From an uncultured Roseburia sp. (GTDB taxonomy: Bacteria > Bacillota > Clostridia > Lachnospirales > Lachnospiraceae): a stretch of DNA of 59,556 nt. Made by a program: the position numbers and the translations under genes. Positions within the stretch are counted from its first letter, which is position 1; the number at the start of each line of letters is the position of its first letter. Where the stretch lies: positions 1 through 59,556 of the forward strand of contig CAJTOI010000021.1 of assembly GCA_910577925.1 (NCBI GenBank). Reading direction: 5' to 3'. Below the pieces are notes generated by a model, which saw only the letters and a list, made by a program, of their open reading frames with translations, was not told the DNA's origin and did not search any database. Positions 26,544 to 34,176 of this stretch are shown piece by piece.

Positions 26544-27014
26544 TTAATTCTCCTCTGTCACATATTCCGGCATAATCTCGCTTGTGACCACATACATCGT
26601 GACACCGCGGATTTCCTTAACTGTCACAATTGTACCGGCCTCAAAAACCCTGCCTTCCTCCCAGGCGCGGGCCGACCATTCCTGTCCTTTATACACTGCG
26701 GTACCCGTCCCCCGCAGATTATCCACACGCTCTGTCAGGCACACATTCTGTCCGATTGCCTCCTCATAATTCGTCTTCACCAGACGGGGCTTAAAATACT
26801 TCAATGCCCAGGGTCTTGTAAAGCATAAAAGCAGCACTGTCACCGCCACAAACACAAGAAACTGCCACAGCGGATCCATCCCAAGCATTCCGCAAAGCAG
26901 CGCCGCCAGTGTTCCGCCGGCAAACCAGATACAGGTAAGTCCCACCGATGCGATCTCTCCTATAATGAAAACAAGTGTCAGGACAAGCCAGACCGCCCAC
27001 ATAATTTCCGTCAT
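26544..27014 (-). CDS. NfeD-like membrane protein
   Basis: A 156-residue protein with three or four transmembrane helices (residues 3-72), followed by a small beta-barrel (OB-like) NfeD C-terminal domain: ALKYFKPRLVKTN, then VCLTERVDN, GTAVYKGQEWSARA and GTIVTVKEIRGVTMYV. Short NfeD proteins usually partner SPFH/flotillin proteins, but none is adjacent here. The start at 27014 is chosen for AAAGGGGGATTTGT. A TTGATT-17-TATGCT promoter (27039-27067) lies upstream. Confidence 0.8.
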   Translation of the reverse strand: MTEIMWAVWLVLTLVFIIGEIASVGLTCIWFAGGTLAALLCGMLGMDPLWQFLVFVAVTVLLLCFTRPWALKYFKPRLVKTNYEEAIGQNVCLTERVDNLRGTGTAVYKGQEWSARAWEEGRVFEAGTIVTVKEIRGVTMYVVTSEIMPEYVTEEN

Positions 27015-27038
27015 ACAAATCCCCCTTTCTGTTGTTAT

Positions 27039-27067
27039 AGCATACGTCATCCGCTCAAAAAAATCAA
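27039..27067 (-). promoter_or_regulatory. Promoter of the NfeD-patatin operon
   Basis: On the minus strand TTGATT and TATGCT are separated by exactly 17 bp, 25 bp before the NfeD-like start. Confidence 0.6.
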
Positions 27068-27143
27068 CCAAATACACCTGCCTGGTTAATTATAACATTT
27101 ATCCTGCCGAAACATATAATAGAATCTTTCTAAGGAGGAAATT

Positions 27144-27815
27144 ATGGCAAATACAGCTTTCGTTGGTCTTGCGACTTCGCTGAGTACCAAATTTTATATG
27201 CGCAACTTTTATCAGAAGAACAAGAATGCCGGTATCGCCGGCACCCGCTCGGAGTTCAGCAACACCGAGCTCTGCCTCGCCGACGGCATCGCGCTCCGGC
27301 GCGCCGTAAAGAGAATCGGCGCTTCTGACTATGCCGAGGAGAAGGGGGAGGATATCCGCAACAGTGTACTTGCTTTTATCGAGACTCACAACAATGCGCT
27401 CTCCTCCACATCAGCCTCCGAGGATTCATCCTTAACGCGCTACTCCAAACAGCTGAAGAGCCTCGCAAAAACGCATTCCGATGAGCTCGATAAAATCGGC
27501 ATCACCGTAAATGCGGACGGCAGTATGACCAGCCGCGAATCGCTCTTTAAGACGGCATCCTTATCGAAATTTAAGTCCCTTTTTTCGCAGGAGTCCGATT
27601 TCATGCAGCGCTCTTCCTCTCTCGCAAAGCGCATTTCACGGCGCAGCGAAGATGTCGATTTATCCGAAAAGAGAAGAAAGCTCGATGCCCAGAAATCTTC
27701 CGGCACTCAGCCGGGCGCTTCCGGTGCGAATGCCATTCTGCCCGCATTCGCAATCCCGCAGGCAGATGCCACGGCTATGACCGGTATCGGCGGTTCGGTG
27801 GATATCTCCTTATAG
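27144..27815 (+). CDS. Hypothetical protein, serine/lysine-rich, helical
   Basis: A 223-residue protein I do not recognise. It has no signal peptide or membrane helix, is rich in Ser, Lys and Ala, and is predicted largely helical. Residues 70-160 (VLAFIETHNNALSSTSASED, then LDKIGITVNADGSMTS, LSKFKSLFSQ) recall the layout of flagellar cap/hook-associated proteins, where a helix is followed by a short beta turn with Gly-Ile-Thr-x-x-x-Asp-Gly, but the match is too weak for an assignment. AAGGAGGAAATT gives a very strong ribosome binding site and TATAAT lies near 27113. It faces the S66 peptidase gene convergently with an 8-bp gap. Confidence 0.6.
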   Translation: MANTAFVGLATSLSTKFYMRNFYQKNKNAGIAGTRSEFSNTELCLADGIALRRAVKRIGASDYAEEKGEDIRNSVLAFIETHNNALSSTSASEDSSLTRYSKQLKSLAKTHSDELDKIGITVNADGSMTSRESLFKTASLSKFKSLFSQESDFMQRSSSLAKRISRRSEDVDLSEKRRKLDAQKSSGTQPGASGANAILPAFAIPQADATAMTGIGGSVDISL

Positions 27816-27823
27816 CCGTATTC

Positions 27824-28882
27824 TCAGCGGCGCAGCATCCGGACTGCGATATCATTTCCGGTGATATCCGCTGCCGCGTAGCTTCCGCAGATAACCGGCA
27901 TCATCGGGGGCAGATGCCCGAAATCAGCATCCATAACAATCGGTACCATGTACTCTGCCAGCAGATCGCAGACTGCATGGTACTGATCAAGCCCCATCAG
28001 TTCCTGTCCGTGTACCAGCGGACGTCCGATTAAAAATCCTTTGACATGAGAAAACCAGCCTGCATTTTTCATCTGCCAGACGGCTCGGCGGATTGCCATT
28101 ACATTCAAATCGCAGGACTCTAAAAACCATAGAATCCCGTCGTCTTTATAGCGCTCCGCAAATTCTGCCGTTCTGTCATATTTGGTTCCGAGCAGGTTCA
28201 CAAGACAGTCCATACATCCGCCAAGCAGTCTGCCTTCCATATGGATCTGCGAGGAAGGCTCCGCATCTTTCACCTGCACTCCTTCCTGCGGCAGACATAC
28301 CCGCAGCCTCCGCTTTTCGGTCACATAATACGGCGCTAAGGGATGTTCCTCGTCCTTCTTCCCCTCTTTTTCCCACAGCTCATAACCGCGCACGGTATCC
28401 TGCTGTCCTCTGAGCAGACGGTATGCATCCCAAAGACTCTCGTGCCAGGGCTCCATCCCGAATGCGGCCGCACAGGGACCGTACAAGGATGCGGTATCGC
28501 ACAGCGTCGTCAAAAGAAACGTCATATTCGTATTGTCCGAAAAACCCATATACCATTTCGGAGCAGCCTCCCCGATGCGCGCAAAATCCGTATACTCTAT
28601 AGTCTCACACATCAGTTCGCCGCCTCCACAGGAGATGAGCACATCATTTTTTTTACTGCAGTAATACTCGGTCAATTCCTCCCCGCAGGCCTTCGGCGTA
28701 TTGCTGATTCCGATTCCCTCCCCCGCGTAGCAGTTCGGCCCCAGATCCAGCCGATGCCCCAACTCCTTAAACTTTTTTTGCGCATTGTCAAATGCCGTCC
28801 GATATGGCTCAATATTACACCCAAAAGACGGTGCGACAAACCCGATTGTTCCTTTCTCAGATAGAAATTCCGGATATCTCAT
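27824..28882 (-). CDS. S66 peptidase family protein (LD-carboxypeptidase/MccF-like)
   Basis: A 352-residue enzyme. The N-terminal GFVAPSFG block, SCGGGELMCE, the nucleophile-type YMGFSDNTNMTFLL (Ser in GFSD) and the C-terminal histidine region with GGCMDCLVNLLGT and ILWFLESCD follow the S66 order. Members cleave L,D-tetrapeptides in cell-wall recycling or inactivate microcin C-like peptide-nucleotides; the MccF-type loop makes the second role possible. The start follows AGAAGGAGGAAACAG. Exact function within S66 is open. Confidence 0.85.
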   Translation of the reverse strand: MRYPEFLSEKGTIGFVAPSFGCNIEPYRTAFDNAQKKFKELGHRLDLGPNCYAGEGIGISNTPKACGEELTEYYCSKKNDVLISCGGGELMCETIEYTDFARIGEAAPKWYMGFSDNTNMTFLLTTLCDTASLYGPCAAAFGMEPWHESLWDAYRLLRGQQDTVRGYELWEKEGKKDEEHPLAPYYVTEKRRLRVCLPQEGVQVKDAEPSSQIHMEGRLLGGCMDCLVNLLGTKYDRTAEFAERYKDDGILWFLESCDLNVMAIRRAVWQMKNAGWFSHVKGFLIGRPLVHGQELMGLDQYHAVCDLLAEYMVPIVMDADFGHLPPMMPVICGSYAAADITGNDIAVRMLRR

Positions 28883-28957
28883 CTGTTTCCTCCTTCTGCT
28901 ATTTTTTCCGTTATTTCTCTACCTTATATCATTTTATAAAAATTTGCAAATTTTTAC

Positions 28958-28986
28958 TTGCAATCTTTCCGGTTTCCTCTTATAAT
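28958..28986 (+). promoter_or_regulatory. Promoter of tRNA-Gly
   Basis: TTGCAA (28958-28963), 17 bp, TATAAT (28981-28986), 10 bp before the tRNA. Confidence 0.8.
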
Positions 28987-28995
28987 AATATGTAC

Positions 28996-29066
28996 GCGGA
29001 CATAGTACATCGGTAGTATATCAGCTTCCCAAGCTGAGGAGGCGGGTTCGATTCCCGTTGTCCGCT
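28996..29066 (+). tRNA. tRNA-Gly(CCC)
   Basis: A full cloverleaf: acceptor GCGGACA/TGTCCGC, D arm GTAC/GTAT, anticodon stem TCAGC/GCTGA with loop TTCCCAA (anticodon CCC), and T arm GCGGG-TTCGATT-CCCGT. 71 nt with discriminator T; CCA is not encoded. Confidence 0.95.
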
Positions 29067-29071
29067 TGCGG

Positions 29072-29118
29072 AAAATCCCCGGTAATTTCAAGGATGCCTT
29101 GATTTTACCGGGGATTTG
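29072..29118 (+). terminator. Long terminator hairpin after tRNA-Gly
   Basis: AAATCCCCGGTAA and TTACCGGGGATTT enclose a second stem TCAAGG-ATG-CCTTGA, followed by TTTGTTTG. Confidence 0.85.
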
Positions 29119-29184
29119 TTTGTCTGTTTCTGCGTAGAGTGCATTGATTTTGCGTCAAAGCAGTGACAAGTTCCACTCTCTTTC

Positions 29185-29334
29185 TTAATCGTCTTTTTCT
29201 TCTTCGTCCTTCTTCTTTTTACCTTCAACTGACTCGATACAATCAACAATATCGTCGCTTGTGAAATTTTTTGATTTTAACCACTCGATAAGGTTTAATA
29301 CTTCTCTTGCTGTCATTGCTTTTAATACCTCCAT
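29185..29334 (-). CDS. Small 49-residue protein, function unknown
   Basis: MEVLKAMTAREVLNLIEWLK leads into SKNFTSDDIVDCIES and a highly charged tail (VEGKKKKDEEEKDD). AAGGAGATTGAAG precedes the ATG at 29334. The compact helical body and acidic/basic tail look protein-like, and the frame is intact. I do not recognise a family. A second ATG six codons in is a possible alternative start. Confidence 0.55.
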   Translation of the reverse strand: MEVLKAMTAREVLNLIEWLKSKNFTSDDIVDCIESVEGKKKKDEEEKDD

Positions 29335-29402
29335 CTTCAATCTCCTTTCCGTCATGAGACTCTTGCCTCATCTGATAATGCGAATATACACTATTTTATC
29401 AA

Positions 29403-29430
29403 ACCCTCACTGGACACGGGTCGGGTAAAG
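29403..29430. repeat. Degenerate half-copy of the palindromic repeat
   Basis: ACCCTCACTGGACACGGGTC resembles the left arm of the repeat at 30791 and 55538 (ACCCTCAGTRGACAA) but lacks a matching right arm. Confidence 0.4.
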
Positions 29431-29509
29431 CGTAATACAAGATTCCCATTTGTAACCCAATCATCTCGCTTTGTAAACTTCAAATTATAACTATCCCGTG
29501 AAGCGTATG

Positions 29510-29923
29510 TTATATAATTTTCAAAAGAATTTCAGTCGGGGTAAGCACAGAAATTCCAAAATCTTCAAAACCTCTTTTGTTTCGGGCAGCAATATAATCG
29601 CAATGTATCGATTTGGCACAAGTAGCAATAAGACAATCCTCGAATTCCTTTGCCTTTTTCTGAAATGCAATAAGAATATCATTATTCGTAACGGTGCACA
29701 CCTTGACAATTTCCAAAAGTTTTCCGACTGCATTATATGCCAGTTCTGTGCTATGAGTGTATTTTCTCACAAGATAGAAGATATCGGTAACAGAAGCTGA
29801 TGATACAAAACCGTCTATTTTATGTTCTTCACAAAGCTTCAGAATCTTGTAAGAATCCTCTACAAAAGGTTCCCTTTCCAATAATACGTCAAGGATTACG
29901 TTCGTATCACACATTATTTTCAT
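29510..29923 (-). CDS. PIN-domain toxin (VapC-like)
   Basis: A 137-residue PIN-fold ribonuclease. Conserved acidic residues are visible: MCDTNVILDVLL (Asp5, start of the fold), SSASVTDIFYLV (acidic after the second strand), KEFEDCLIATCAK (Glu-Asp pair) and IAARNKRGFEDFG (Asp near the end). This is a type II toxin that cleaves RNA, often tRNA. Its start overlaps the antitoxin gene by 17 bp, the usual toxin-after-antitoxin order. Confidence 0.88.
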   Translation of the reverse strand: MKIMCDTNVILDVLLEREPFVEDSYKILKLCEEHKIDGFVSSASVTDIFYLVRKYTHSTELAYNAVGKLLEIVKVCTVTNNDILIAFQKKAKEFEDCLIATCAKSIHCDYIAARNKRGFEDFGISVLTPTEILLKII

Positions 29924-30134
29924 ATTTTAACAGACGCTCCTCTCGTAAAGAATCCATATCAATATCAGAGGAAATACCGCCAAGAATTCCACGCAGGGAA
30001 TCCACAGCAGAAATTTGTGGATTTACAACTTTAGCAACCGTTTTCCCATTACGAGTAATAAAGATATCTTCCTTAGTAATTAATTCAAGATACTTTCCGA
30101 AATTAGCTTTAAATTCTGTTGCGGTAACAACCAT
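29907..30134 (-). CDS. Phd/YefM-type antitoxin
   Basis: A 75-residue antitoxin. The N-terminal Phd/YefM DNA-binding fold is VVTATEFKANFGKYLELI, followed by DIFITRNGKTVAKVVNP. The C-terminal 30 residues (DIDMDSLREERLLKYE) form the disordered toxin-neutralising tail. AAGGAGGATTTAGTC precedes the ATG. It is first in the operon and normally represses it by binding palindromes at the promoter; one lies at 30177-30192. Confidence 0.88.
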   Translation of the reverse strand: MVVTATEFKANFGKYLELITKEDIFITRNGKTVAKVVNPQISAVDSLRGILGGISSDIDMDSLREERLLKYENNV

Positions 30135-30166
30135 GACTAAATCCTCCTTTTCTTTAAGCTATTTTT

Positions 30167-30195
30167 ATTATATGCGATTTTATGGATAAAATCAA
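30167..30195 (-). promoter_or_regulatory. Toxin-antitoxin promoter with embedded operator palindrome
   Basis: On the minus strand TTGATT (30190-30195) and TATAAT (30167-30172) are 17 bp apart. Between and overlapping the -35 is the palindrome ATTTTAT-GG-ATAAAAT (30177-30192), well placed for repression by the Phd-type antitoxin. Confidence 0.7.
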
Positions 30196-30284
30196 TAAAA
30201 TCATCCGAAACACGAAAAATATTATTAAAATTCGTACGATATGAAAGAAAAAATTTTTATATTTTTATCCCTATCAGGTTTCAC

Positions 30285-30480
30285 TCATCTCCTATCGGGC
30301 AAGACAATTTCAGCAGTTTCCCTGTTTTTGTCAGGTTTTACAGCGCGGTATTTATAGCCGGGGACAAAAATCCCGTTTAAGATATTCCGTTCAAAAGGTT
30401 TTCCTCTTCCGCGCGCAGTATACCGGCTTTCTTCGGCATGTCCCGGCGCCAAAAAAATATAAATTTTCCGGAGAATTTAT
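30285..30480 (-). pseudogene. Possible coding remnant, no start codon
   Basis: A minus-strand frame of about 60 codons ending at TGA (30285-30287) reads protein-like: FLAPGHAEESRYTARGRGK, then PFERNILNGIFVPGYKYRAV and KPDKNRETAEIVLPDRR. No ATG with a ribosome binding site is in frame. It could be a dead gene fragment or chance. No family recognised. Confidence 0.25.
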
Positions 30481-30491
30481 GCATATTTTGC

Positions 30492-30590
30492 TTGCATCCT
30501 CCGTTATATTCTGTTAGTATGATTATGAACTACTCATATATTTTCTTAAATAGCACCTGTCTCACCCCAAACGCATAGGTGCTATTTTTT
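30492..30590 (+). ncRNA. Candidate small RNA 1 with own promoter and terminator
   Basis: TTGCAT (30492-30497), 17 bp, TAGTAT (30515-30520), then about 65 nt ending in AAATAGCACCT...AGGTGCTATTT with a T6 run (30548-30590). The predicted transcript, about 30527-30590, has no ORF. The coordinates include the promoter. Confidence 0.4.
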
Positions 30591-30656
30591 CGTCCAAATT
30601 TAACCCTCGCGTTGACTCGATCGAACCTTTCCTTCTATGATTTTGCATAATTTCAC

Positions 30657-30778
30657 TTGACTTTACGGTATGCTGTTGTTATACTGTAAGTGCATTGAAT
30701 TACAGATGTATCTCCGGTGAGTGGAGAATCACTCAAAATGAGAAGGCTGAAAGCGCAGGATTTCAGCCTTCTTTTTTT
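30657..30778 (+). ncRNA. Candidate small RNA 2 with consensus promoter and terminator
   Basis: TTGACT (30657-30662), 17 bp, TATACT (30680-30685), a start near 30692, then a small GAGTG/CACTC hairpin and a strong terminator AGAAGGCTGAAA-GCGCAGGA-TTTCAGCCTTCT plus T7 (30741-30778). The predicted RNA is about 87 nt. A 14-codon ORF (MRRLKAQDFSLLFL) overlaps the terminator but has no clear ribosome binding site. A second, weaker promoter (TTGACT-18-TATGAT, about 30612) lies upstream. The coordinates include the promoter. Confidence 0.5.
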
Positions 30779-30790
30779 GTAGAATTATAA

Positions 30791-30867
30791 TACCCTCAGT
30801 GGACAAGGGCACACACGCCCTGAACCATGATATTCCGGTAATTTTCTGCGTTGTCCACTGGGGTGTA
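30791..30867. repeat. Palindromic repeat, complex copy with nested hairpin
   Basis: TACCCTCAGTGGACAA and TTGTCCACTGGGGTG form the outer stem; GGGC-ACACAC-GCCC forms an inner hairpin. The element is about 77 bp and lies just after the second small-RNA terminator. Confidence 0.65.
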
Positions 30868-31013
30868 TCCTTTCCGCCTTTTAAAAAAGTCAATATCGCC
30901 CTGTTTTTTGCTAATATAGCATCTGTTTTTTCTCCTGTCATTGCTGTATTATCATTCTTGTAAACGAAAACAACACAAATTCAAAAATCAATCTTGACAG
31001 GGAGGTAACACTT

Positions 31014-31118
31014 ATGTTCCAGAAATTCGTAAACTACTACAAAGAGAACCTTGACGAAATCGTAATGGCTTTGGCGGCATTTAACGGCGATTATGATTAT
31101 CTTCTGAGAAACCGCTAA
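31014..31118 (+). CDS. Small 34-residue protein, function unknown
   Basis: MFQKFVNYYKENLDEIVMAL continues AAFNGDYDYLLRNR. The ribosome binding site is excellent (GGGAGGT, 8 nt before ATG), the frame is short but intact, and a dedicated terminator follows at 31161-31193. The sequence is amphipathic with many aromatic and acidic residues. I do not recognise a family. The promoter, SD and terminator layout argues that it is a real small-protein gene. Confidence 0.6.
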   Translation: MFQKFVNYYKENLDEIVMALAAFNGDYDYLLRNR

Positions 31119-31160
31119 TCTCGGGCCATTTCACAACAATTTCATAAGTCTACGGTAAAT

Positions 31161-31193
31161 GCTCCAAATCAGTTTTTGATTCGGAGCTTTTTT
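31161..31193 (+). terminator. Terminator of the 34-residue ORF
   Basis: GCTCCAAATC and GATTCGGAGC pair around AGTTTTT and are followed by T6. Confidence 0.8.
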
Positions 31194-31249
31194 CTGGTTA
31201 CGGCCAGGCCCGCAGACCCAACCGCAACTATTTTATCCGTTTTGTCCTT

Positions 31250-33283
31250 TTACACCTGCTCCCCCACAATCCGGTAATAGCTTCGGGATGTCATCCAAAA
31301 TACCAGCAGATAAATAAGCCCGAACACCAGCACCGTTCCGCAGAGACACCCGACAAACACCGGCACATTTGTCAGCTGCAGCGCGCCGAGCAGACGCCGC
31401 AGCATCGGGAAGGCCGCAATAAGATGAATCACCGCCGCAACAAGCGGCAGAAGAAATACCAGCCGGACCTGTGCATTGATAGATGCCCGGACCTCCTCGC
31501 TGCTCATGCCGACCCGCTCCATGATTCCGTAGCGGTCCTTATCCTCGTATCCCTCCGATATCTGTTTGTAATAGATAATCAGTACCGTCACCATCAGAAA
31601 CATTGCACCGAGAAACAGCCCCAGGAAAAACAGCCCTCCGTTCAGGGAAAGGAAATCCTCATATCCCTCCTGCCTCGCCTCGAAATAACGCGACTCATAC
31701 CCTCCGATATCCGCTGCCCGGCTCTCCTTCCAGCCGTCCACCTGCTCCCGGACCGCTGCGGCACATGCGACCTTTTCTTCCGGCGTGCCGTCGATGTCAA
31801 TCCCCATCTTATACGTGTAAGAGGGCAGATCCCTTTCCGCAGCCGCATAAACCGCCTTGAGATTGTCGTAAAACGTTCCCATTGCCGCTCGGTCCTTCAC
31901 GATAAGATACAGGCATTCGTCCACCATGTCCTCCATGATTCCCAGATCCTCATCCAGCACGCGCGCCTCTTTCACCCGGTATTCGGTCTGATCCACCCGG
32001 ACAGACGTCCCGTCAAACGCGTTGTTTGAAATAAACACAATTTCTCCGTCGGCAAGTTCCGGCAGCCGCTCCGCCGTCTCCGCCTCATAATCCGCCCGCG
32101 CCATAACCTTCACATACGCCAGTTCTTTCGTATTCACCCCGCCGACGACTGCGGTTTCCATTACGTTTCCGTTCCGTTTCGCCGTAAAAGTAATCATGAA
32201 CTCCCTCGACTGCGCCGTAATCATCCTTCCGCTGTCCGTCACGCTTTTTTTCAGCTCTTCATACGCACTGTCAAGATCTTGTCCGTCCGGAAGCGCGTCA
32301 TAATAAAGCGTCACGTTAAGTTCCTTCGAATAGCGCTCCTGCAGCTCATCCTTAACTCCCGCATACATGCTGACTGTCGTCGAAATCATGACCAGCACCA
32401 TCGTAGACAGAATACAGATATTCGCGAGTCCCACCGCATTCTGCTTCATCCGGTAAAGCATACCGGAAACGGTCGTAAAGTGCCTTGTCTGATAATAGTA
32501 ATTTTTGTTTTTCCGCAGCGCCTTTAAAAATGCAATACTCCCGGTTGTAAACAGACTATAAGTTCCGATAATCACCAGCACCACCGCCGGGAAAAATAAA
32601 AATATCACGTCGCCGGGACTTTTCGTGACGGCGGAAATCGTATACGCCCCAAGAATGCAGACAATCCCCTCAATTGTCATAAAAATCCTTGTCTTCGGCT
32701 CCCGCTCGCCGACATTGCCGCCCCGCAGGAGTTCCGCCGGATTTGCGGTCTGTATCTGCATGAAATCATAGAGAAATGTCGCGGCGTAAATTGCTCCGAA
32801 CAGCTGCACCGTCTGCAGACAGCCCCACCCGGAAATATAAAACGGAATGCTTGCCTTCGAACCGATTAAACGGTATAAGAGCATCTGCAGAAGCTTATTA
32901 AACAAAATTCCCGTCACAAGCCCTCCGCCCACGGACACCGCAAACGTAAACAGCGTCTCCAAAAACATCACGCCCGCGATATGCTTCTTTTCCATGCCGA
33001 GAATATTATAGATGCCAAGCTCCTTTTTCCGGCGTTTCATAATAAAACTGTTCGTGTAAAACAGAAAAATGCAGACAAAAATTCCGATCACGATCACGCC
33101 CATTGTCAGCAGAAACTGAATATAACCCGAACCGCGCATTTGTTCGATTCCCTCGTTCCCCTGCATCGCCCGCATACAGTAAAACATCATTGCGGACAGA
33201 ATCCCGGTCAGCAGATACGGCAGATAAAACTGTCTGTTATTCCGAATATTTGTCCACGCGAGCTTTCCATATAAATGCCTCAT
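31250..33283 (-). CDS. BceB-like FtsX-family ABC permease
   Basis: A 677-residue permease with ten predicted helices. The first helix starts at residue 22, and the second group contains RRKKELGIYNILGMEKKHI, the conserved FtsX cytoplasmic loop. A large extracellular domain of about 200 residues (about 300-520) sits between helices 7 and 8, the sensor/drug-interaction domain of BceB-type transporters. The C-terminal pair has a similar coupling loop (DKDRYGIMERVGMSSEEVRA). The start at 33283 follows GAGGAGGAAGGACA. It follows the matching ATPase gene with a 14-bp gap and belongs to the BceAB class that detoxifies and senses cell-wall-active peptides. Confidence 0.88.
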   Translation of the reverse strand: MRHLYGKLAWTNIRNNRQFYLPYLLTGILSAMMFYCMRAMQGNEGIEQMRGSGYIQFLLTMGVIVIGIFVCIFLFYTNSFIMKRRKKELGIYNILGMEKKHIAGVMFLETLFTFAVSVGGGLVTGILFNKLLQMLLYRLIGSKASIPFYISGWGCLQTVQLFGAIYAATFLYDFMQIQTANPAELLRGGNVGEREPKTRIFMTIEGIVCILGAYTISAVTKSPGDVIFLFFPAVVLVIIGTYSLFTTGSIAFLKALRKNKNYYYQTRHFTTVSGMLYRMKQNAVGLANICILSTMVLVMISTTVSMYAGVKDELQERYSKELNVTLYYDALPDGQDLDSAYEELKKSVTDSGRMITAQSREFMITFTAKRNGNVMETAVVGGVNTKELAYVKVMARADYEAETAERLPELADGEIVFISNNAFDGTSVRVDQTEYRVKEARVLDEDLGIMEDMVDECLYLIVKDRAAMGTFYDNLKAVYAAAERDLPSYTYKMGIDIDGTPEEKVACAAAVREQVDGWKESRAADIGGYESRYFEARQEGYEDFLSLNGGLFFLGLFLGAMFLMVTVLIIYYKQISEGYEDKDRYGIMERVGMSSEEVRASINAQVRLVFLLPLVAAVIHLIAAFPMLRRLLGALQLTNVPVFVGCLCGTVLVFGLIYLLVFWMTSRSYYRIVGEQV

Positions 33284-33297
33284 TGTCCTTCCTCCTC

Positions 33298-34071
33298 TCA
33301 CGCAATCTGTGCTTCTTTTCCGCCCGCCGCAAGCACGGTGAGCGTGTCGGAAATCTTCGCATACAGCTCCTCGTTGCTCATACTTCCGCGGTACAGCTGG
33401 TGAAATACCTCGCCGTCCTTGATGAAAAGCACCCGCTTCGCATGGCTTGCGGCTTTTGTGCTGTGCGTGACCATCAGAATTGTCTGCCCCTCCTCGTTAA
33501 TCGCGTGAAACAGCCGCAGCAGCCCCTCGGCGGCTTTCGAGTCAAGCGCCCCTGTCGGCTCATCCGCCAGAATCAGCTCCGGCTCCGTGATCAGCGCCCT
33601 GGCCGCCGCCGCGCGCTGCTTCTGCCCTCCCGACACCTCATACGGGAATTTCGGCAGAAGCTCCTCGATGCCGAGTCTGCGCGCCACCGGCAAAAGACGC
33701 TGTTCCATCTCGGCCGGTTTTTTCTGCTGCAGCACCAGCGGCAGCAAAATATTGTCTTTGATCGAGAAATTATCCAACAGATTAAAGTCCTGAAATACAA
33801 ATCCCAGATGGTCTCTGCGGAACGCCGAGATTTCTTTTTCCCTGATTGCCACAATGTTCCTTCCGTCTAAGAGCACTTCCCCGTCCGTCGGTTTGTCAAG
33901 CGCCGCCAGAATATTGAGCAATGTCGTCTTGCCCGAGCCGGATTCGCCCATAATCGCCACATACTCCCCTTTCTCCACCGAAAAATTCAGGTTCGAAAGT
34001 GCCTGCACCTGCGCGCCGCCAAAACGTGTCGTGTATATTTTTTTCAGATTGTTTACTTCCAGAATCGCCAT
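33298..34071 (-). CDS. BceA-like ABC transporter ATPase
   Basis: A 257-residue ATPase with Walker A GESGSGKTT (residues 41-49), signature VSGGQKQRAAAARAL, Walker B LILADEP and D-loop GALDSKAAEG. The sequence follows the MacB/BceA/LolD type that powers FtsX permeases. AGGGAGGTATGAAG precedes the start. It lies about 100 bp after the kinase gene, from which it is separated by a hairpin and a probable BceR-type promoter. Confidence 0.92.
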   Translation of the reverse strand: MAILEVNNLKKIYTTRFGGAQVQALSNLNFSVEKGEYVAIMGESGSGKTTLLNILAALDKPTDGEVLLDGRNIVAIREKEISAFRRDHLGFVFQDFNLLDNFSIKDNILLPLVLQQKKPAEMEQRLLPVARRLGIEELLPKFPYEVSGGQKQRAAAARALITEPELILADEPTGALDSKAAEGLLRLFHAINEEGQTILMVTHSTKAASHAKRVLFIKDGEVFHQLYRGSMSNEELYAKISDTLTVLAAGGKEAQIA

Positions 34072-34117
34072 TCTTCATACCTCCCTGTTTTTCACTCTTG
34101 TTTTCTGAACTAAGGAT

Positions 34118-34168
34118 AGTATAACAAACAGGGGAAATCCAAGCCATGCATCCGGCTTACATTTCCCC
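34118..34168 (-). promoter_or_regulatory. Inverted repeat and -10 ahead of the BceAB-like genes
   Basis: GGGGAAAT..AAGCC-ATGCATCC-GGCTT..ATTTCCCC (34131-34168) is a long interrupted palindrome lying 8 bp upstream of TATACT (34118-34123) on the minus strand. This is the place and shape of a BceR-type operator, although it could also fold as an mRNA hairpin. Confidence 0.5.
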
Positions 34169-34176
34169 GTGGTTTC

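Larger units (their letters stand above)
30196..31013. other. Intergenic region with small-RNA candidates and repeats
   Basis: No standard gene is present. From left to right the region holds a possible degenerate coding remnant on the minus strand, two promoter-terminator units on the plus strand, a complex palindromic repeat and a short leader before a 34-residue ORF. Separate entries describe each. Confidence 0.6.

Noticed and set aside
30729..30941. A 70-codon minus-strand frame in the small-RNA region
   Set aside because: It reads through the palindromic repeat and the terminator of the plus-strand RNA candidate, has no ribosome binding site, and its sequence is explained by those elements.
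32981..33870. Long plus-strand frames antisense to the BceAB-like genes
   Set aside because: No ribosome binding site or domain; the minus strand has Walker motifs and FtsX helices.
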